Assembly (NCBI GenBank): GCA_902785295.1
Contig: CACZYK010000011.1
Location: forward strand, 1-37,749
Source: an uncultured Clostridium sp.
Lineage (GTDB): Bacteria > Bacillota > Clostridia > Clostridiales > Clostridiaceae
Length of the DNA stretch: 37,749 bases
Reading direction: 5' to 3'
This document shows, piece by piece, positions 9,167 through 17,960 of the stretch. Positions within the stretch are counted from its first letter, which is position 1. Each line of letters begins with the position of its first letter. The position numbers were made by a program, and so were the translations under genes. The notes below the pieces were generated by a model. The model was not told the origin of the DNA and made no database searches. It was given only the letters and a program-made list of their open reading frames with translations.

Positions 9167-9616
9167 CTAAGCTGTTGGGAATCCCTCAAATTCATCAATA
9201 GCTGAGTTTCTATATAAAGTTAATGTATCTTTAATCATATCTCCACTTGTAATAGCTTGACCTGTTAAAGCACAAGAACCTGTGAATCTCTTAACTAATG
9301 GTTGTTCTCCCTCACCACAAGTAGTATCAGGATATTTTACGAACCAATAAACTATTTTTTTACTATCAGCTAAAGTCTTTAATGAACTATGTTGACTCTT
9401 AGTATATAGTATTGAAATAGCTGGTTGAGTAGCTTTCTTTGTACCCTGTTCTGAGTACTCTTCTTCCATATCTACAGTTTGATAAGTGACAGCGTCAGGG
9501 GCTTCCTCTAATTCAGGAATTTCCTCAGTATACATAACGTGTGTTAAATCGTTAGTAGTTGGCGTAGCACTTTCACTATAATATAATTTTGTTAATGTAC
9601 CAGCTTTTGGTGTCAT
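9167..9616 (-). CDS. Major tail tube protein
   Basis: 149 residues, beta-rich, located after the tail terminator and before the tail chaperones, the conserved slot of the tube subunit. It opens with MTPKAGTLTKLYYSESATPT and has acidic patches and an SGDMIKDTLTLYRNS-type final strand, as in many compact siphophage tube proteins that polymerise as hexamer rings. Strong GGAGAG-type ribosome binding site upstream, consistent with high expression. Family membership is inferred from order, size and character. Confidence 0.82.
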   Translation of the reverse strand: MTPKAGTLTKLYYSESATPTTNDLTHVMYTEEIPELEEAPDAVTYQTVDMEEEYSEQGTKKATQPAISILYTKSQHSSLKTLADSKKIVYWFVKYPDTTCGEGEQPLVKRFTGSCALTGQAITSGDMIKDTLTLYRNSAIDEFEGFPTA

Positions 9617-9632
9617 TTAAAATCACTCTCCT

Positions 9633-10025
9633 TTAATTTTTAATTTTTTCCAAAGAATTGGTTAACACATTATAAAGCACCTCATAACTTCCACCATATC
9701 TATAACAACCTGTTATATCATCTCGAAAGTCAATCGGTGTCGATGTTTTTATAAAGTTATATTCCCTTAATTTTTCATCTATTTTATCGGCTAATTCATA
9801 AGCGTCGTATTTCTTTTTAGCCCAAGACTCTATTGTTATTGAGAATCTTTGTAATGCTCCCGTAATTTCGATAAATGCTAATGGAGATTGAACTACAATA
9901 CTAGGAAATACACCCTCAGCCTTAGGATTTTCTAAAACGATATTAGGTATATTGGATTCTTGCAACTCTTCTAATTTTGTCACAACAAAATTAACAAATT
10001 CTTTTATTTTTAGTTCGTTCATCAT
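9633..10025 (-). CDS. Tail terminator / tail completion protein
   Basis: 130 residues, directly before the tail tube gene. The pattern of an N-terminal helix (INKFV-like ELKIKEFVNFVVTKLEEL), a central beta region (PSIVVQSPLAFIEIT, FSITIESWAKKKYDAYELADKIDEKLR) and a C-terminal strand (CYRYGGSYEVLYNVLTNS) matches gpU/gp17-like tail terminators. It caps the tube when it reaches the length set by the tape measure and joins it to the head. The ATG overlaps the TGA of the upstream gene. Confidence 0.78.
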   Translation of the reverse strand: MMNELKIKEFVNFVVTKLEELQESNIPNIVLENPKAEGVFPSIVVQSPLAFIEITGALQRFSITIESWAKKKYDAYELADKIDEKLREYNFIKTSTPIDFRDDITGCYRYGGSYEVLYNVLTNSLEKIKN

Positions 10026-10555
10026 CTAAATACCTCCACAAGTAATTTTCCTATTTCTTCATTTATGTAGTCAGCACTTTCTTGTCTTGAAGAAAAGCCA
10101 GCCGGTCTCATAAATGGATATGGTCTAGTAGCAAACATTAAGTAAAATAACTCACCTTTAATATTTACAATTCTTTCAGGACTAAATTGTCTATCTACCT
10201 TATCAACAGGCAATAGCCAATATCTATAACCACTAGCTATAAATGTTGCTGTAGTACCTATATGGTCTAATTCAGCTTTAGTTCCTGTACCAAACTCTAA
10301 AAAAGGTGCATAAGAAAACAAGTCTTTATCAGTATATACCCTACCTGTTATTTGTCTTTTATCAACATCAACAAACTCTATAGGTATCAATCTCTTATCT
10401 TTAGAGCCACGCTTATTAGTTAACGCTTTTTCTTGCACGTTTTCCATAGCATTTTTTACACCATTTTGAGTTCTTGTAGGCATTTCCTTTATGACTTGTT
10501 CCATCTTATTATAAAAGCTATTTAAACTTTGTTTATTCCACTCTATGCTAATCAT
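10022..10555 (-). CDS. Neck / head-tail connector, HK97 gp10-like
   Basis: 177 residues. The motif YAPFLEFGTG (about 90-100) and RPYPFMRPAG (about 145-155) are the hallmarks of the HK97 gp10 family, a minor neck protein that bridges connector and tail. It lies between the head-closure protein and the tail terminator, as expected. Slightly longer than the usual 120-150 residues because of an insertion between the two motifs that includes YRYWLLPVDKVDRQFSPERI. Confidence 0.88.
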   Translation of the reverse strand: MISIEWNKQSLNSFYNKMEQVIKEMPTRTQNGVKNAMENVQEKALTNKRGSKDKRLIPIEFVDVDKRQITGRVYTDKDLFSYAPFLEFGTGTKAELDHIGTTATFIASGYRYWLLPVDKVDRQFSPERIVNIKGELFYLMFATRPYPFMRPAGFSSRQESADYINEEIGKLLVEVFR

Positions 10556-10557
10556 TT

Positions 10558-10950
10558 TTACTCCTCGTTATTTATATAACAAGTATAAACAGTTGATTTA
10601 CCAATCGTAGGTTTACTTTTTACGATATAATCAGGTGGAACTGAAAACTCCATACCTCTAAATAAAACAGGTTCACCATTATATAAAATTAAATCACCAT
10701 TATACCTAACACCATCTTTAGCTATAAAGGATATTCCATCACCTTTAGCTATATCTTGGGCGGTATCAGTATGTAGTTTTATAATTTCATAATCTACTTC
10801 ACCCGCACTATTTCGGTCTAATTCATTTAAGTCTTGTTGTTTATTAAGATGAGCTGTACCTTTGTAAATCCATTTTGTAATATACTCACCTTTAACATTT
10901 ATCTTATTAGGGGTAAAGACTAATACTTGTACTAAGTTTCTTAGTCTCAT
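10558..10950 (-). CDS. Head closure (stopper) protein
   Basis: 130 residues. Short, beta-rich proteins beginning with a 'MRLRNLVQVLVFTPN' type strand and located between the adaptor and gp10-like genes are head-tail joining or stopper proteins (SPP1 gp16-like). It would seal the portal after DNA packaging. A KGDGISFIAKDGVRYNGD segment looks like a beta-barrel hairpin. It abuts the next gene with two bases between and overlaps the adaptor gene by four. Confidence 0.75.
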   Translation of the reverse strand: MRLRNLVQVLVFTPNKINVKGEYITKWIYKGTAHLNKQQDLNELDRNSAGEVDYEIIKLHTDTAQDIAKGDGISFIAKDGVRYNGDLILYNGEPVLFRGMEFSVPPDYIVKSKPTIGKSTVYTCYINNEE

Positions 10951-11231
10951 TTAATAATCCTTATAGCTCTAACGTCTTTGGCTAGTTTTTGTTCTATATC
11001 TATGTAAGAAGTAGATAAACTACCCTCCGTAGAACTAGAACTTCCCTCATCACCACGTCTAAGATACGCTGATACAACAGCTTCAACAATATAAGGAATT
11101 AACTTTTCATCATCTTTTTTTCTATTAGAATTATCGGAGGCAATAGCGGAATAGTCATCAATATATTTGTCTATTACCGTATCGTCTCCTTTATAATTCG
11201 TACTTAAGTAGGCAATAATTTTTTCTTTCAT
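10947..11231 (-). CDS. Head-tail adaptor (gp6/gp15-like connector)
   Basis: 94 residues, all helical in the N-terminal 60, followed by a flexible Gly/Ser run (RRGDEGSSSSTEGSLSTSYID) and a short basic end. That combination, right after the capsid region, is typical of the phage connector that docks onto the portal (HK97 gp6 / SPP1 gp15 family). A small start-stop overlap with the stopper gene supports coupling. Confidence 0.8.
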   Translation of the reverse strand: MKEKIIAYLSTNYKGDDTVIDKYIDDYSAIASDNSNRKKDDEKLIPYIVEAVVSAYLRRGDEGSSSSTEGSLSTSYIDIEQKLAKDVRAIRIIK

Positions 11232-11260
11232 TCTATTACCTCCATTTCATTATTTTTCTA

Positions 11261-11548
11261 CTATTTTTCAATAGCTGGAACTAATGCTAATAAATCTTCT
11301 TTTTTCATATCTTCATTAGCTTCAATTCCGTTTTCATTAAGTAAAGCTACTAATTCCTTTTTAGTATAATCTTCAATTTTTTTATTTTGATTATTCTTAT
11401 TTTCGTTAGTATCTTCTTTCTTACCTGAGTTTTTAGAACCTTTAGCTCCGGCTACTTCAAAACGAGTATCAGCTTCTAATTGTTCCTCTACCCATTTATT
11501 TTTAGGAGTTAAAGTCACTCCTGTACTTTTATTATAAAAACTTTTCAT
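11261..11548 (-). CDS. Small virion-region protein with HeH/LEM-like domain
   Basis: 95 residues from the second ATG, chosen because GGGAGG lies seven bases in front of it and inside the longer reading frame that starts at 11563. The C-terminal 35 residues (DYTKKELVALLNENGIEAN, then KKEDLLALV) match the HeH/LEM helix-extended-loop-helix fold, often found in phage proteins encoded near the capsid gene. The N-terminal 30 residues form a small module and the middle is a Lys/Asn/Glu linker. Position between capsid and connector genes suggests a capsid-associated or head-fibre role; unproven. Confidence 0.78.
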   Translation of the reverse strand: MKSFYNKSTGVTLTPKNKWVEEQLEADTRFEVAGAKGSKNSGKKEDTNENKNNQNKKIEDYTKKELVALLNENGIEANEDMKKEDLLALVPAIEK

Positions 11549-11593
11549 TACGATTCCTCCCATTTCTTTTTATTTTAAATTTTTATAATTCAA

Positions 11594-12439
11594 CTATGCT
11601 GATTCTTTAACTAAGATTAAGTCAGGTGTCACAACTTTAGTACCCATATCTATAAACATACCGAATCCGATAGCTTTAGATAATTCTATTTGAGCTGGGT
11701 TATAGATAACAGGGTGTTTTGGTTGAGCTACAGCACCATCAATAAATACTATAAAATCAATTCCCTCAGGCATATTTACAGTACTAAATACATCTACTCC
11801 GTGGAATCTTCCAATTTCACCGATTGAAGTATCAATATTTGATTTAGCTGTTTCATCTAACCAATCTCTCATATCGTTATAGCAATCTTCACTAAATGCT
11901 ACTTTGATAAGTTGTAGTGGAACACCATTAACGAAATCATTTTTAGTTTTTCTCATAGTTGAAATAGCTTTACTAACAATCTTGTTAATAGCTGTTTCAG
12001 TACAAGTAAATGCTGTTCCCTCATCAGCCATAGCTTGGAAGAACTTAGTATCATTATCAATACCCATTACCATACCGTGGTTAGCTGTTCTTCTTTCAAT
12101 AAGACCATTAACGCCATACATTTGTAAGTCTTTTTCTTCAACTTCTTCAATATATTCAACGTCATCATCTACAGGAACAACAACATTTTTAGCTTTAATT
12201 TTTTGTCCAGCTCCACCACTTCTAGCTGTTCCATAAGGTTTAGATTTAATATTTGCAAATCTTTTAGCTTCAACACTACCACTTGTAGGGTCACCGCTTA
12301 AATCCTTATTACAATATTTACCAGCTACAGTTTCAGTTGCTATATTGTCTATAACCTTTCCGTATTCTTCAGCTAATTTATCTTTAGCCTCTGAACCTAA
12401 TAATTCAATGCTTAAAGCACCTAATCTACTTGTATCCAT
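11594..12439 (-). CDS. Major capsid protein
   Basis: 281 residues, preceded by the scaffold gene and followed by connector genes, with a strong AGGAGAGG-type ribosome binding site. Its size and alternating helix/strand pattern, with a charged loop (VDDDVEYIEEVEEKD) and the C-terminal IGFGMFIDMGTKVVTPDLILVKE, fit an HK97-fold capsid subunit of the short type that uses a separate scaffold. There is no protease gene in the head module, which agrees with a separate scaffold protein. Confidence 0.85.
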   Translation of the reverse strand: MDTSRLGALSIELLGSEAKDKLAEEYGKVIDNIATETVAGKYCNKDLSGDPTSGSVEAKRFANIKSKPYGTARSGGAGQKIKAKNVVVPVDDDVEYIEEVEEKDLQMYGVNGLIERRTANHGMVMGIDNDTKFFQAMADEGTAFTCTETAINKIVSKAISTMRKTKNDFVNGVPLQLIKVAFSEDCYNDMRDWLDETAKSNIDTSIGEIGRFHGVDVFSTVNMPEGIDFIVFIDGAVAQPKHPVIYNPAQIELSKAIGFGMFIDMGTKVVTPDLILVKESA

Positions 12440-12471
12440 TATAAATCACCTCTCCTTTTTAACAATTTTTT

Positions 12472-13035
12472 CTAAAATACATTAGGGATACTTGTTTTAG
12501 TACCATTGTTATTTTGATTAACAACAGTTTTAGGAGATTTTTCTTTTAGTCTCTTATTAACTTCATTTTCAACAGCACTATCAAAAACTTTCTTTATATT
12601 TTTAATAGTAGGCTCTACTTGTTCCGCCTTTATGTTTCTAAAGTCAATAAGACTTAATAAAGAAACATCTACCTGAGTTTCGGGAGTGTTAGCCATTTTA
12701 ATAGCTTCTTCTTTTAATTCATAAGCATTAAGTTTAGCTTCAGCTTCCTCTTGTTTTTTACGAGCTTGTTCTAACTCGTAGGCTGTTCTTTCGTCTTCTT
12801 TCATCTTAGCTAACTTTTCAGCTTCACTTTTCTTAGCTTCCATTTCAGCTTCCCATTTAGCTTTAGCTGTTTCTAAAGACTTTTGAACTTTCTTATCAAA
12901 TTCACTTTGATAATTAGATTCTTTTAACATTTCGTCAAAAGTTTTAGGTGTTTCTACACCTGTGTTAGGATTTTGTTGATTATTAACATTATTATTGTTA
13001 TTTACAACAGCTCCATTTTGATTATTTGCGTCCAT
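12472..13035 (-). CDS. Capsid scaffold protein (DUF4355-like)
   Basis: 187 residues from the ATG at 13035, chosen over the frame's first ATG (13062) because AAAGGAGG lies eight bases before it. The N-terminus is Asn/Gln-rich and disordered. Residues about 40-120 form a long charged coiled coil (AKAKWEAEMEAKKSEAEKL, ARKKQEEAEAKLNAYELKEEA). The end is basic with an SIPNVF tail. This is the DUF4355 type of scaffold that precedes the capsid gene in many Gram-positive phages. It guides shell assembly and then leaves the head. Confidence 0.85.
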   Translation of the reverse strand: MDANNQNGAVVNNNNNVNNQQNPNTGVETPKTFDEMLKESNYQSEFDKKVQKSLETAKAKWEAEMEAKKSEAEKLAKMKEDERTAYELEQARKKQEEAEAKLNAYELKEEAIKMANTPETQVDVSLLSLIDFRNIKAEQVEPTIKNIKKVFDSAVENEVNKRLKEKSPKTVVNQNNNGTKTSIPNVF

Positions 13036-13133
13036 TTCTATTCCTCCTTTGTCCCAAGCCATTTACTTTTACAAGTCCCCAGCTCATTACATACACAAAT
13101 ACTCTATTTATTCGACCTACAATAGAAAAAGGT

Positions 13134-13164
13134 ATTAAAAAAAGAGTTGTAGCTATCAACTCTC
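13134..13164 (-). terminator. Intrinsic terminator before the scaffold gene
   Basis: Minus-strand hairpin AGAGTTG / CAACTCT with a seven-base loop, followed by seven T. It lies between the putative immunity gene and the scaffold gene, about 100 bases before the scaffold start, so head gene expression must either read through it or restart after it. Confidence 0.75.
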
Positions 13165-13264
13165 TTTATAATCATTATTACCGTGTCTAAAACCCATTAC
13201 ACGCACAACTACCCCGATAATGAATCAACACTAATCTAAATCAATTAGCGGTAGTCTTTCCACC
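13165..13264 (-). ncRNA. Candidate structured leader between two terminators (unidentified)
   Basis: About 100 gene-free bases with possible pairings: CTACC / GGTAG around an inner AT-rich arm, and CGTGT / ACACG with a 12-base loop. The element TTGTG--TGTAATG occurs here (13195-13209) and again, 12 of 15 bases alike, nearer the scaffold start (13085-13099). No known family recognised. Confidence 0.35.
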
Positions 13265-13290
13265 AAAAAAGCACCTTTTAATCGGTGCTT
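13265..13290 (-). terminator. Intrinsic terminator overlapping the end of the putative immunity gene
   Basis: Hairpin AAGCACC / GGTGCTT with an eight-base loop followed by a T run on the minus strand. The stop codon of the upstream gene (13278-13280) lies in the loop. Confidence 0.8.
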
Positions 13291-13535
13291 ACTTTGTAAT
13301 ATTTTTTTATTCTTTCTTTTAACTGATTTTCATTTATCAGCCTGTTATCGTGAGTGTTAGAATCATCAAATAAAGAACAGGCTTCATTGATATTATCATA
13401 TATAGTTATATATTTATGTTCCAACTTGGAAATATCAACTTCAGCGTATGCGTCATCAAAATCAAATACAAAATCTTTAGCTTCATACTTACCATCTAAA
13501 AACGATTCAATCATATCATTTAAGTCTTTATTCAT
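13278..13535 (-). CDS. Putative immunity protein for the adjacent head-protein toxin domain
   Basis: 85 residues from the ATG at 13535, which has GGTGGGGAG just before it; an in-frame GTG start further up is less likely. It overlaps the end of the toxin-bearing head gene by eight bases. The protein is acidic: MIESFLDGKYEAKDFVFDF resembles the 'FL-G-(I/Y)-A-(E/D)F' opening of colicin D-type immunity proteins. Then NINEACSLFDDS and NENQLKERIKKYY match the later part of that family. Its position, size and charge fit an inhibitor that protects the producing cell from the RNase-like domain next door. The assignment is by pattern and context, not proven. Confidence 0.55.
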   Translation of the reverse strand: MNKDLNDMIESFLDGKYEAKDFVFDFDDAYAEVDISKLEHKYITIYDNINEACSLFDDSNTHDNRLINENQLKERIKKYYKVSTD

Positions 13536-14961
13536 ATTCTCCCCACCTTTCACTTTTTTCATTTCTAGTATATATAGTAATAACTTCTTTATTATTTCTA
13601 TCTTGTACGATTGCTAGTCCATCATAGAATTTTATATCTTTTAAAGTATCTAATTCATAATAATTAGCTTTCTTATTTAATAAGTCAATTATATTCTTTT
13701 CACTAAATCTTGGCTTATTTTCTTTTTGACCTAAGAATCGATTTAATGCGTGAGTTGTCATTTCAACATCTCTTTTTCTAAAATCATAATAAGTCTTAAT
13801 AAGTTTATGCTTATAGTCATTTGTATAATTTTTATTAGTTTTAATGGTTTTGATTGTCACCTTTTCTCTTAAGGTAGATTCATACCACTCGTTATTATTA
13901 TACTTCATTTCTACAAAATCTTCAAACCTCTTAGGTACTCTTGAATTAAGAACTTTTCTTAATTTTATATGTTCCCATCTATCCGAAATAGTAGCACTAT
14001 CCCATTGATAAGATATTGTACTTCTACAATAATGGAAATGGTCGTTTATAGGTGGTAGATTCACACCTCTAACTAATCCATATACCTTACATTCAACAAT
14101 AGCGTCTTCATCAGCACTATATCTCTTGAATTTATTTAATCCGGATATGTTGAATATTTGATTATTTAGTGACCTACACATCTTAGTAGTCTTACTATCC
14201 ATTTCAGCTATGAATTTTACTTTCTTAGCGTCATAATCTTCACCAGCTTTATAAAAAGCCATATTTCCTATTTCTATAGCTTCATTATCTAAAGCTCCAC
14301 TATATTTACCATCATTGATAGATAAATACCTGTTTCGTTGCTTTTTCATCGTATTTTGAAATACACTATCATTTATATTTAACTCTTTATTTTGTTGTAG
14401 ATTTATCATAGCTTGTCTTTTTAATTCTTGAGCGTTAGTTAATACTAAAGCTTCAATATAAGTAGTCCATTTTTCACCTTTTACATTAGGTAAAGCTAAT
14501 AGACTCCATATAAATTCCCAAGTTATGCTCCATTTTTTCTTTTTCTTAGGTTTTATTTCATCTACACCCTGATTATATAAGTTCTCAGCTATGTCAATAA
14601 ATAATATGTTTTCATATTCATCTAATTGTTTTCTTTCTTTTACATAAGCACCCCATATCAATATATCGAGTACCTCTTCATTAGTGATATATCTTTTTTT
14701 CATTAGTTCATTGACTTTATACTCAAAATATCCACTTAATAGCTTGTTTTCTCTCCACTCATCTATTATTCTTTCTAATTTCTTCCTAGTAGATGATGAA
14801 ATAGGCTTATTTAAGTCATTATAGCTATACGATATATCATTAAATATATCTTGGATATAATCTTGAGTTCTAGCATTTATTCTCTTATATATTTTTAAAT
14901 ATTCCTGTAATCTCTTATCAGTATATTTCCAACGATTATTAAGTATAGTGTTATTATCCAT
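13528..14961 (-). CDS. Head morphogenesis protein (Mu gpF-like) fused to a C-terminal nuclease toxin-like domain
   Basis: 477 residues, after the portal gene as usual. Residues about 255-320 carry the Mu-F/minor head signature (AEMDSKTTKMCRSLNNQIF and LPPINDHFHYCRST). After about residue 375 comes an extra domain: ALNRF preceded by His404, then NIIDLLNKKANYY, FYDGLAIVQD, EVITIYTRNEKSERW. That layout (His/Arg helix, four strands, final Arg-Trp) is typical of the PBECR domains, the barnase-EndoU-colicin D/E5-RelE group of RNases described at the end of phage head proteins. The protein probably rides in the virion and enters the cell with the DNA, where the domain could cleave RNA. The fold is inferred from sequence pattern. 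Confidence 0.75.
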   Translation of the reverse strand: MDNNTILNNRWKYTDKRLQEYLKIYKRINARTQDYIQDIFNDISYSYNDLNKPISSSTRKKLERIIDEWRENKLLSGYFEYKVNELMKKRYITNEEVLDILIWGAYVKERKQLDEYENILFIDIAENLYNQGVDEIKPKKKKKWSITWEFIWSLLALPNVKGEKWTTYIEALVLTNAQELKRQAMINLQQNKELNINDSVFQNTMKKQRNRYLSINDGKYSGALDNEAIEIGNMAFYKAGEDYDAKKVKFIAEMDSKTTKMCRSLNNQIFNISGLNKFKRYSADEDAIVECKVYGLVRGVNLPPINDHFHYCRSTISYQWDSATISDRWEHIKLRKVLNSRVPKRFEDFVEMKYNNNEWYESTLREKVTIKTIKTNKNYTNDYKHKLIKTYYDFRKRDVEMTTHALNRFLGQKENKPRFSEKNIIDLLNKKANYYELDTLKDIKFYDGLAIVQDRNNKEVITIYTRNEKSERWGEYE

Positions 14962-14970
14962 TTACAACAC

Positions 14971-16563
14971 CTACTTTACTTCTTTATTATTACTCACGCT
15001 TGCGTCTTGAATATTTTTAGACGCATTTATTGGATTATTTGCGTCTTGTTTATTCTCATCACTATTTTCTTTTTTATCTTTATCCTTACCATCTTTACTA
15101 AATGATTCTATCTTATCCATATTAGCTTCTAGGTTTTCTTCACTTTGAGTTTTCATTTTCTCAATTTCACTAGAAGCGTCTAGTTCATCAGGTAATAGAT
15201 TGATAATTGTTTCATCACATAATAGACCTCTTAATGATAAAGCCCTATCAGTTTCAGCTTTCTTATCAGTAGGCATATTTCTTTGAAGTTTTATTTTAAG
15301 ATTCCTAAAATCATAATTCGTATGTTTTTTTAGATTTATTCTTTCAGTAAACGCTTCCCACATAGCTAATAGCTCTTTTCTTACTGATTTATCTAAATAT
15401 GTGACGGATTGTTCTAGTGGGAAAAACTTTTTCTCTAATGCTGAGCTATTATCGGCGTTAGTAAATCCTAAATCATTAACATTAGGACAATTACTTACCA
15501 TAAATATTAAATCGATAAGAGTTTTCTTATAATTTTCTAAAGCACCATCATTGATATTCTTTTCAACCCACTCAATACTTCCACCCTCACCAGCGTAGAA
15601 TACAGGAGCTTCTAATACTAATCTATCTTCAGCTTTACGTTTTGGATTGGCAACCCATACAATATTACCCTCTTCATCATATACAACATTATCGTCTTTA
15701 TCTCTTTTTTCGATAAGTGTTTCTTCTTTTGGTTCATATCCTGTCACCATTAACTTAGCGTCATCGTTATATTGGAAAGTATTGCGAGCGTTTTTCATAA
15801 CTCTTTCATAAGAAGCTATATTTGACTTAGCTAATTCAAAACAAGCTAATCCATCAGGATTTTCTATAGCTATACACGGTACACAACCCCAACTAACATT
15901 TTCTCTAGCTTCTTCATCTTCTCTAAAATCAGTAGCTTGTAATTTACTATTTCTAAAATAATATTTGTGTTCTTCAGTTGTTAAAACAACTACATCGAAC
16001 TTACTACCCTCAGCGTCAGTTTCTTCCCAATGTCTCAAAAATCCTATTTTCTTAACAGGTGTCGAATAGTCATAAATTGCTATTGATTGTCTAGGGTCAG
16101 TATTGGCATATACTATCTCATTCTCTTCATTTTCATAAAAGATACCATAACCAGCGGACATATCATTATAATCTTGGATAAGTTTGTAATAAAAAAAGGA
16201 ATCATCATTATAATCCCTTATAAAATCAACAAACATTTGATATTCTTTTCTATCATTATTATCCTTACTAAATATTTTATTAAATAATTTCTTTAATATA
16301 TTTTGTTTTTCTTCAGTTGGTATTTCATCTACTAAATATATAGGAGCTTTACCACCCATATATCCATTAACCATATTTGAAATAACTGATTCAAACGCTA
16401 CTTTTGTCACATTATCATTTTCAGCTACTAAGCTAGATGGTTTATCTTTTCTTACTTTCATTTTATAAAGCTTTTTACGTTTATCCCATTCAGGCTTAGC
16501 GTCTTGTAATATTTGATGTATATTATCAGCTTTAACAATATACTCTTTGTTATATTGCAACAT
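14971..16563 (-). CDS. Portal protein (SPP1 gp6-like)
   Basis: 530 residues from the ATG at 16563, which has AAAGGAG nine bases upstream; an ATG three codons earlier sits too close to that site. The sequence NMVNGYMGGKAPIYL near residue 80, the Asp-rich middle region (YNDDSFFYYKLIQDYNDMSAGYG) and a long charged C-terminus are typical of SPP1-type portals. It forms the dodecameric ring through which the terminase drives DNA. Position between large terminase and Mu-F head protein is standard. The last 60 residues are a disordered Asp/Lys/Asn tail. Confidence 0.92.
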   Translation of the reverse strand: MLQYNKEYIVKADNIHQILQDAKPEWDKRKKLYKMKVRKDKPSSLVAENDNVTKVAFESVISNMVNGYMGGKAPIYLVDEIPTEEKQNILKKLFNKIFSKDNNDRKEYQMFVDFIRDYNDDSFFYYKLIQDYNDMSAGYGIFYENEENEIVYANTDPRQSIAIYDYSTPVKKIGFLRHWEETDAEGSKFDVVVLTTEEHKYYFRNSKLQATDFREDEEARENVSWGCVPCIAIENPDGLACFELAKSNIASYERVMKNARNTFQYNDDAKLMVTGYEPKEETLIEKRDKDDNVVYDEEGNIVWVANPKRKAEDRLVLEAPVFYAGEGGSIEWVEKNINDGALENYKKTLIDLIFMVSNCPNVNDLGFTNADNSSALEKKFFPLEQSVTYLDKSVRKELLAMWEAFTERINLKKHTNYDFRNLKIKLQRNMPTDKKAETDRALSLRGLLCDETIINLLPDELDASSEIEKMKTQSEENLEANMDKIESFSKDGKDKDKKENSDENKQDANNPINASKNIQDASVSNNKEVK

Positions 16564-16581
16564 TTCAATCATCTCCTTTTC

Positions 16582-17958
16582 TTACGCTGGTTTAGTACTA
16601 CCGAATGAAGCTTGTCTTTCTCCTACGGTCTTATCATATATTCCAGCTAATACATCAGCTCCGTCATCGTGAGCGTTTTTACCTTTCTTTTGATACCTAG
16701 TTATATGTTTATAAAAATCACTCCATCTATTAGACCAATTAAATGGAAAATAGATATGTTCCATAACCCAATATGAACTAGATAATATCCTAGCTTGTTT
16801 ATTGGCTGTTTGAGTAAATGATTTTATAACTGTTTTATTGCTTCTATATTTATCTTTCAATATTCTTTGTACGTTTCTAGCAAATCCTCGACCACCATTA
16901 TTAGATTCAATATATGCTAAATTAACACCATTTCTATATAACATATCAGCGGTGGCTTCTTCAGTTATTTCCATACCCTCATCAGTAAATAAAACATCTA
17001 ATATATAAGGTTCTTTATTTAATAATCCATACACAGCACAACACAAATAGTCATCACCTGTATCAGCTGTATCGACATAAGCGTAGATAGTTCCAAATCC
17101 CGGACTAACTTGATATGTCTTAAGGTTCTTGTATAATCGACCTTTTTCATCGATACATACTTGATTATAGTTGGCTTCAACTATATCTTTATTCATTTCT
17201 TGAGTCTTAAACTCAAAATCTTCTCTATTCAATATATCATCACATAACATAGAGCCATCATCTTGGATAGCTTTATAATTTATGTGAAGTACATTACCAT
17301 CATATTTATCTAATATGAATCCAGCTAAGTCATTAGTAGCCCATCTTGTCATAACTACGATTATCTTAAATCCTGTTTCAGTTCTTGATAACATAGTATT
17401 AGCAAACCAATTTTGGTGTTCTTCTAATAGTATTTCGTTATAAGCTTCTTTATCGGTCTTTATTAAGTCATCTATTATCATTAAATTACAACCAAATCCT
17501 GTAGCTGTACCTTTAGGAGAAGTTGCTAAGTAGTTAGCTTCTTCATTACCATCTAAAGCCCATTTTTTCATTGAGGCTTCACCATACTTAACTTTTACAT
17601 TAGGAAATACTTTACTAAATATTCCGTCTTCTTCTTGTATAGCGTCTCTTACAGCTTTAGCAAAAGTTCCTGATAATATTTCGTTATAACTACCTGTCAT
17701 TATCTTATAATGAATATTTCTACCTAAGCACCATTGAACGAATAATGTAAGCGTTCTACTTTTTCCGTGTCTTGGTGGCATATTTACTACTAATACTTTT
17801 AAAGGACTTTTTAAGAAATCTTGTAATTGATTACAAAATTCTTTTAAGTAAGTTCTTTCCTCAGTATAAAAGTCCGGTGCTTTTAATTTACAATATTCCC
17901 AAAAGCTACGCCTAGCCAATTCATATTTAGCTTGTAGTCTTACATATTCAGGTATCAT
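16582..17958 (-). CDS. terL: Terminase large subunit
   Basis: 458 residues. Walker A is PPRHGKSR at about 61-68 and Walker B is LMIIDD at about 159-164, forming the packaging ATPase. The C-terminal nuclease domain starts around 292 with IYAYVDTADTGDD (first catalytic Asp at about 296) and ends with HDDGADVLAG near 435, the usual last acidic motif. It cuts concatemeric DNA and pumps it into the head through the portal. It follows the small subunit gene by two bases. Confidence 0.97.
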   Translation of the reverse strand: MIPEYVRLQAKYELARRSFWEYCKLKAPDFYTEERTYLKEFCNQLQDFLKSPLKVLVVNMPPRHGKSRTLTLFVQWCLGRNIHYKIMTGSYNEILSGTFAKAVRDAIQEEDGIFSKVFPNVKVKYGEASMKKWALDGNEEANYLATSPKGTATGFGCNLMIIDDLIKTDKEAYNEILLEEHQNWFANTMLSRTETGFKIIVVMTRWATNDLAGFILDKYDGNVLHINYKAIQDDGSMLCDDILNREDFEFKTQEMNKDIVEANYNQVCIDEKGRLYKNLKTYQVSPGFGTIYAYVDTADTGDDYLCCAVYGLLNKEPYILDVLFTDEGMEITEEATADMLYRNGVNLAYIESNNGGRGFARNVQRILKDKYRSNKTVIKSFTQTANKQARILSSSYWVMEHIYFPFNWSNRWSDFYKHITRYQKKGKNAHDDGADVLAGIYDKTVGERQASFGSTKPA

Positions 17959-17960
17959 AT

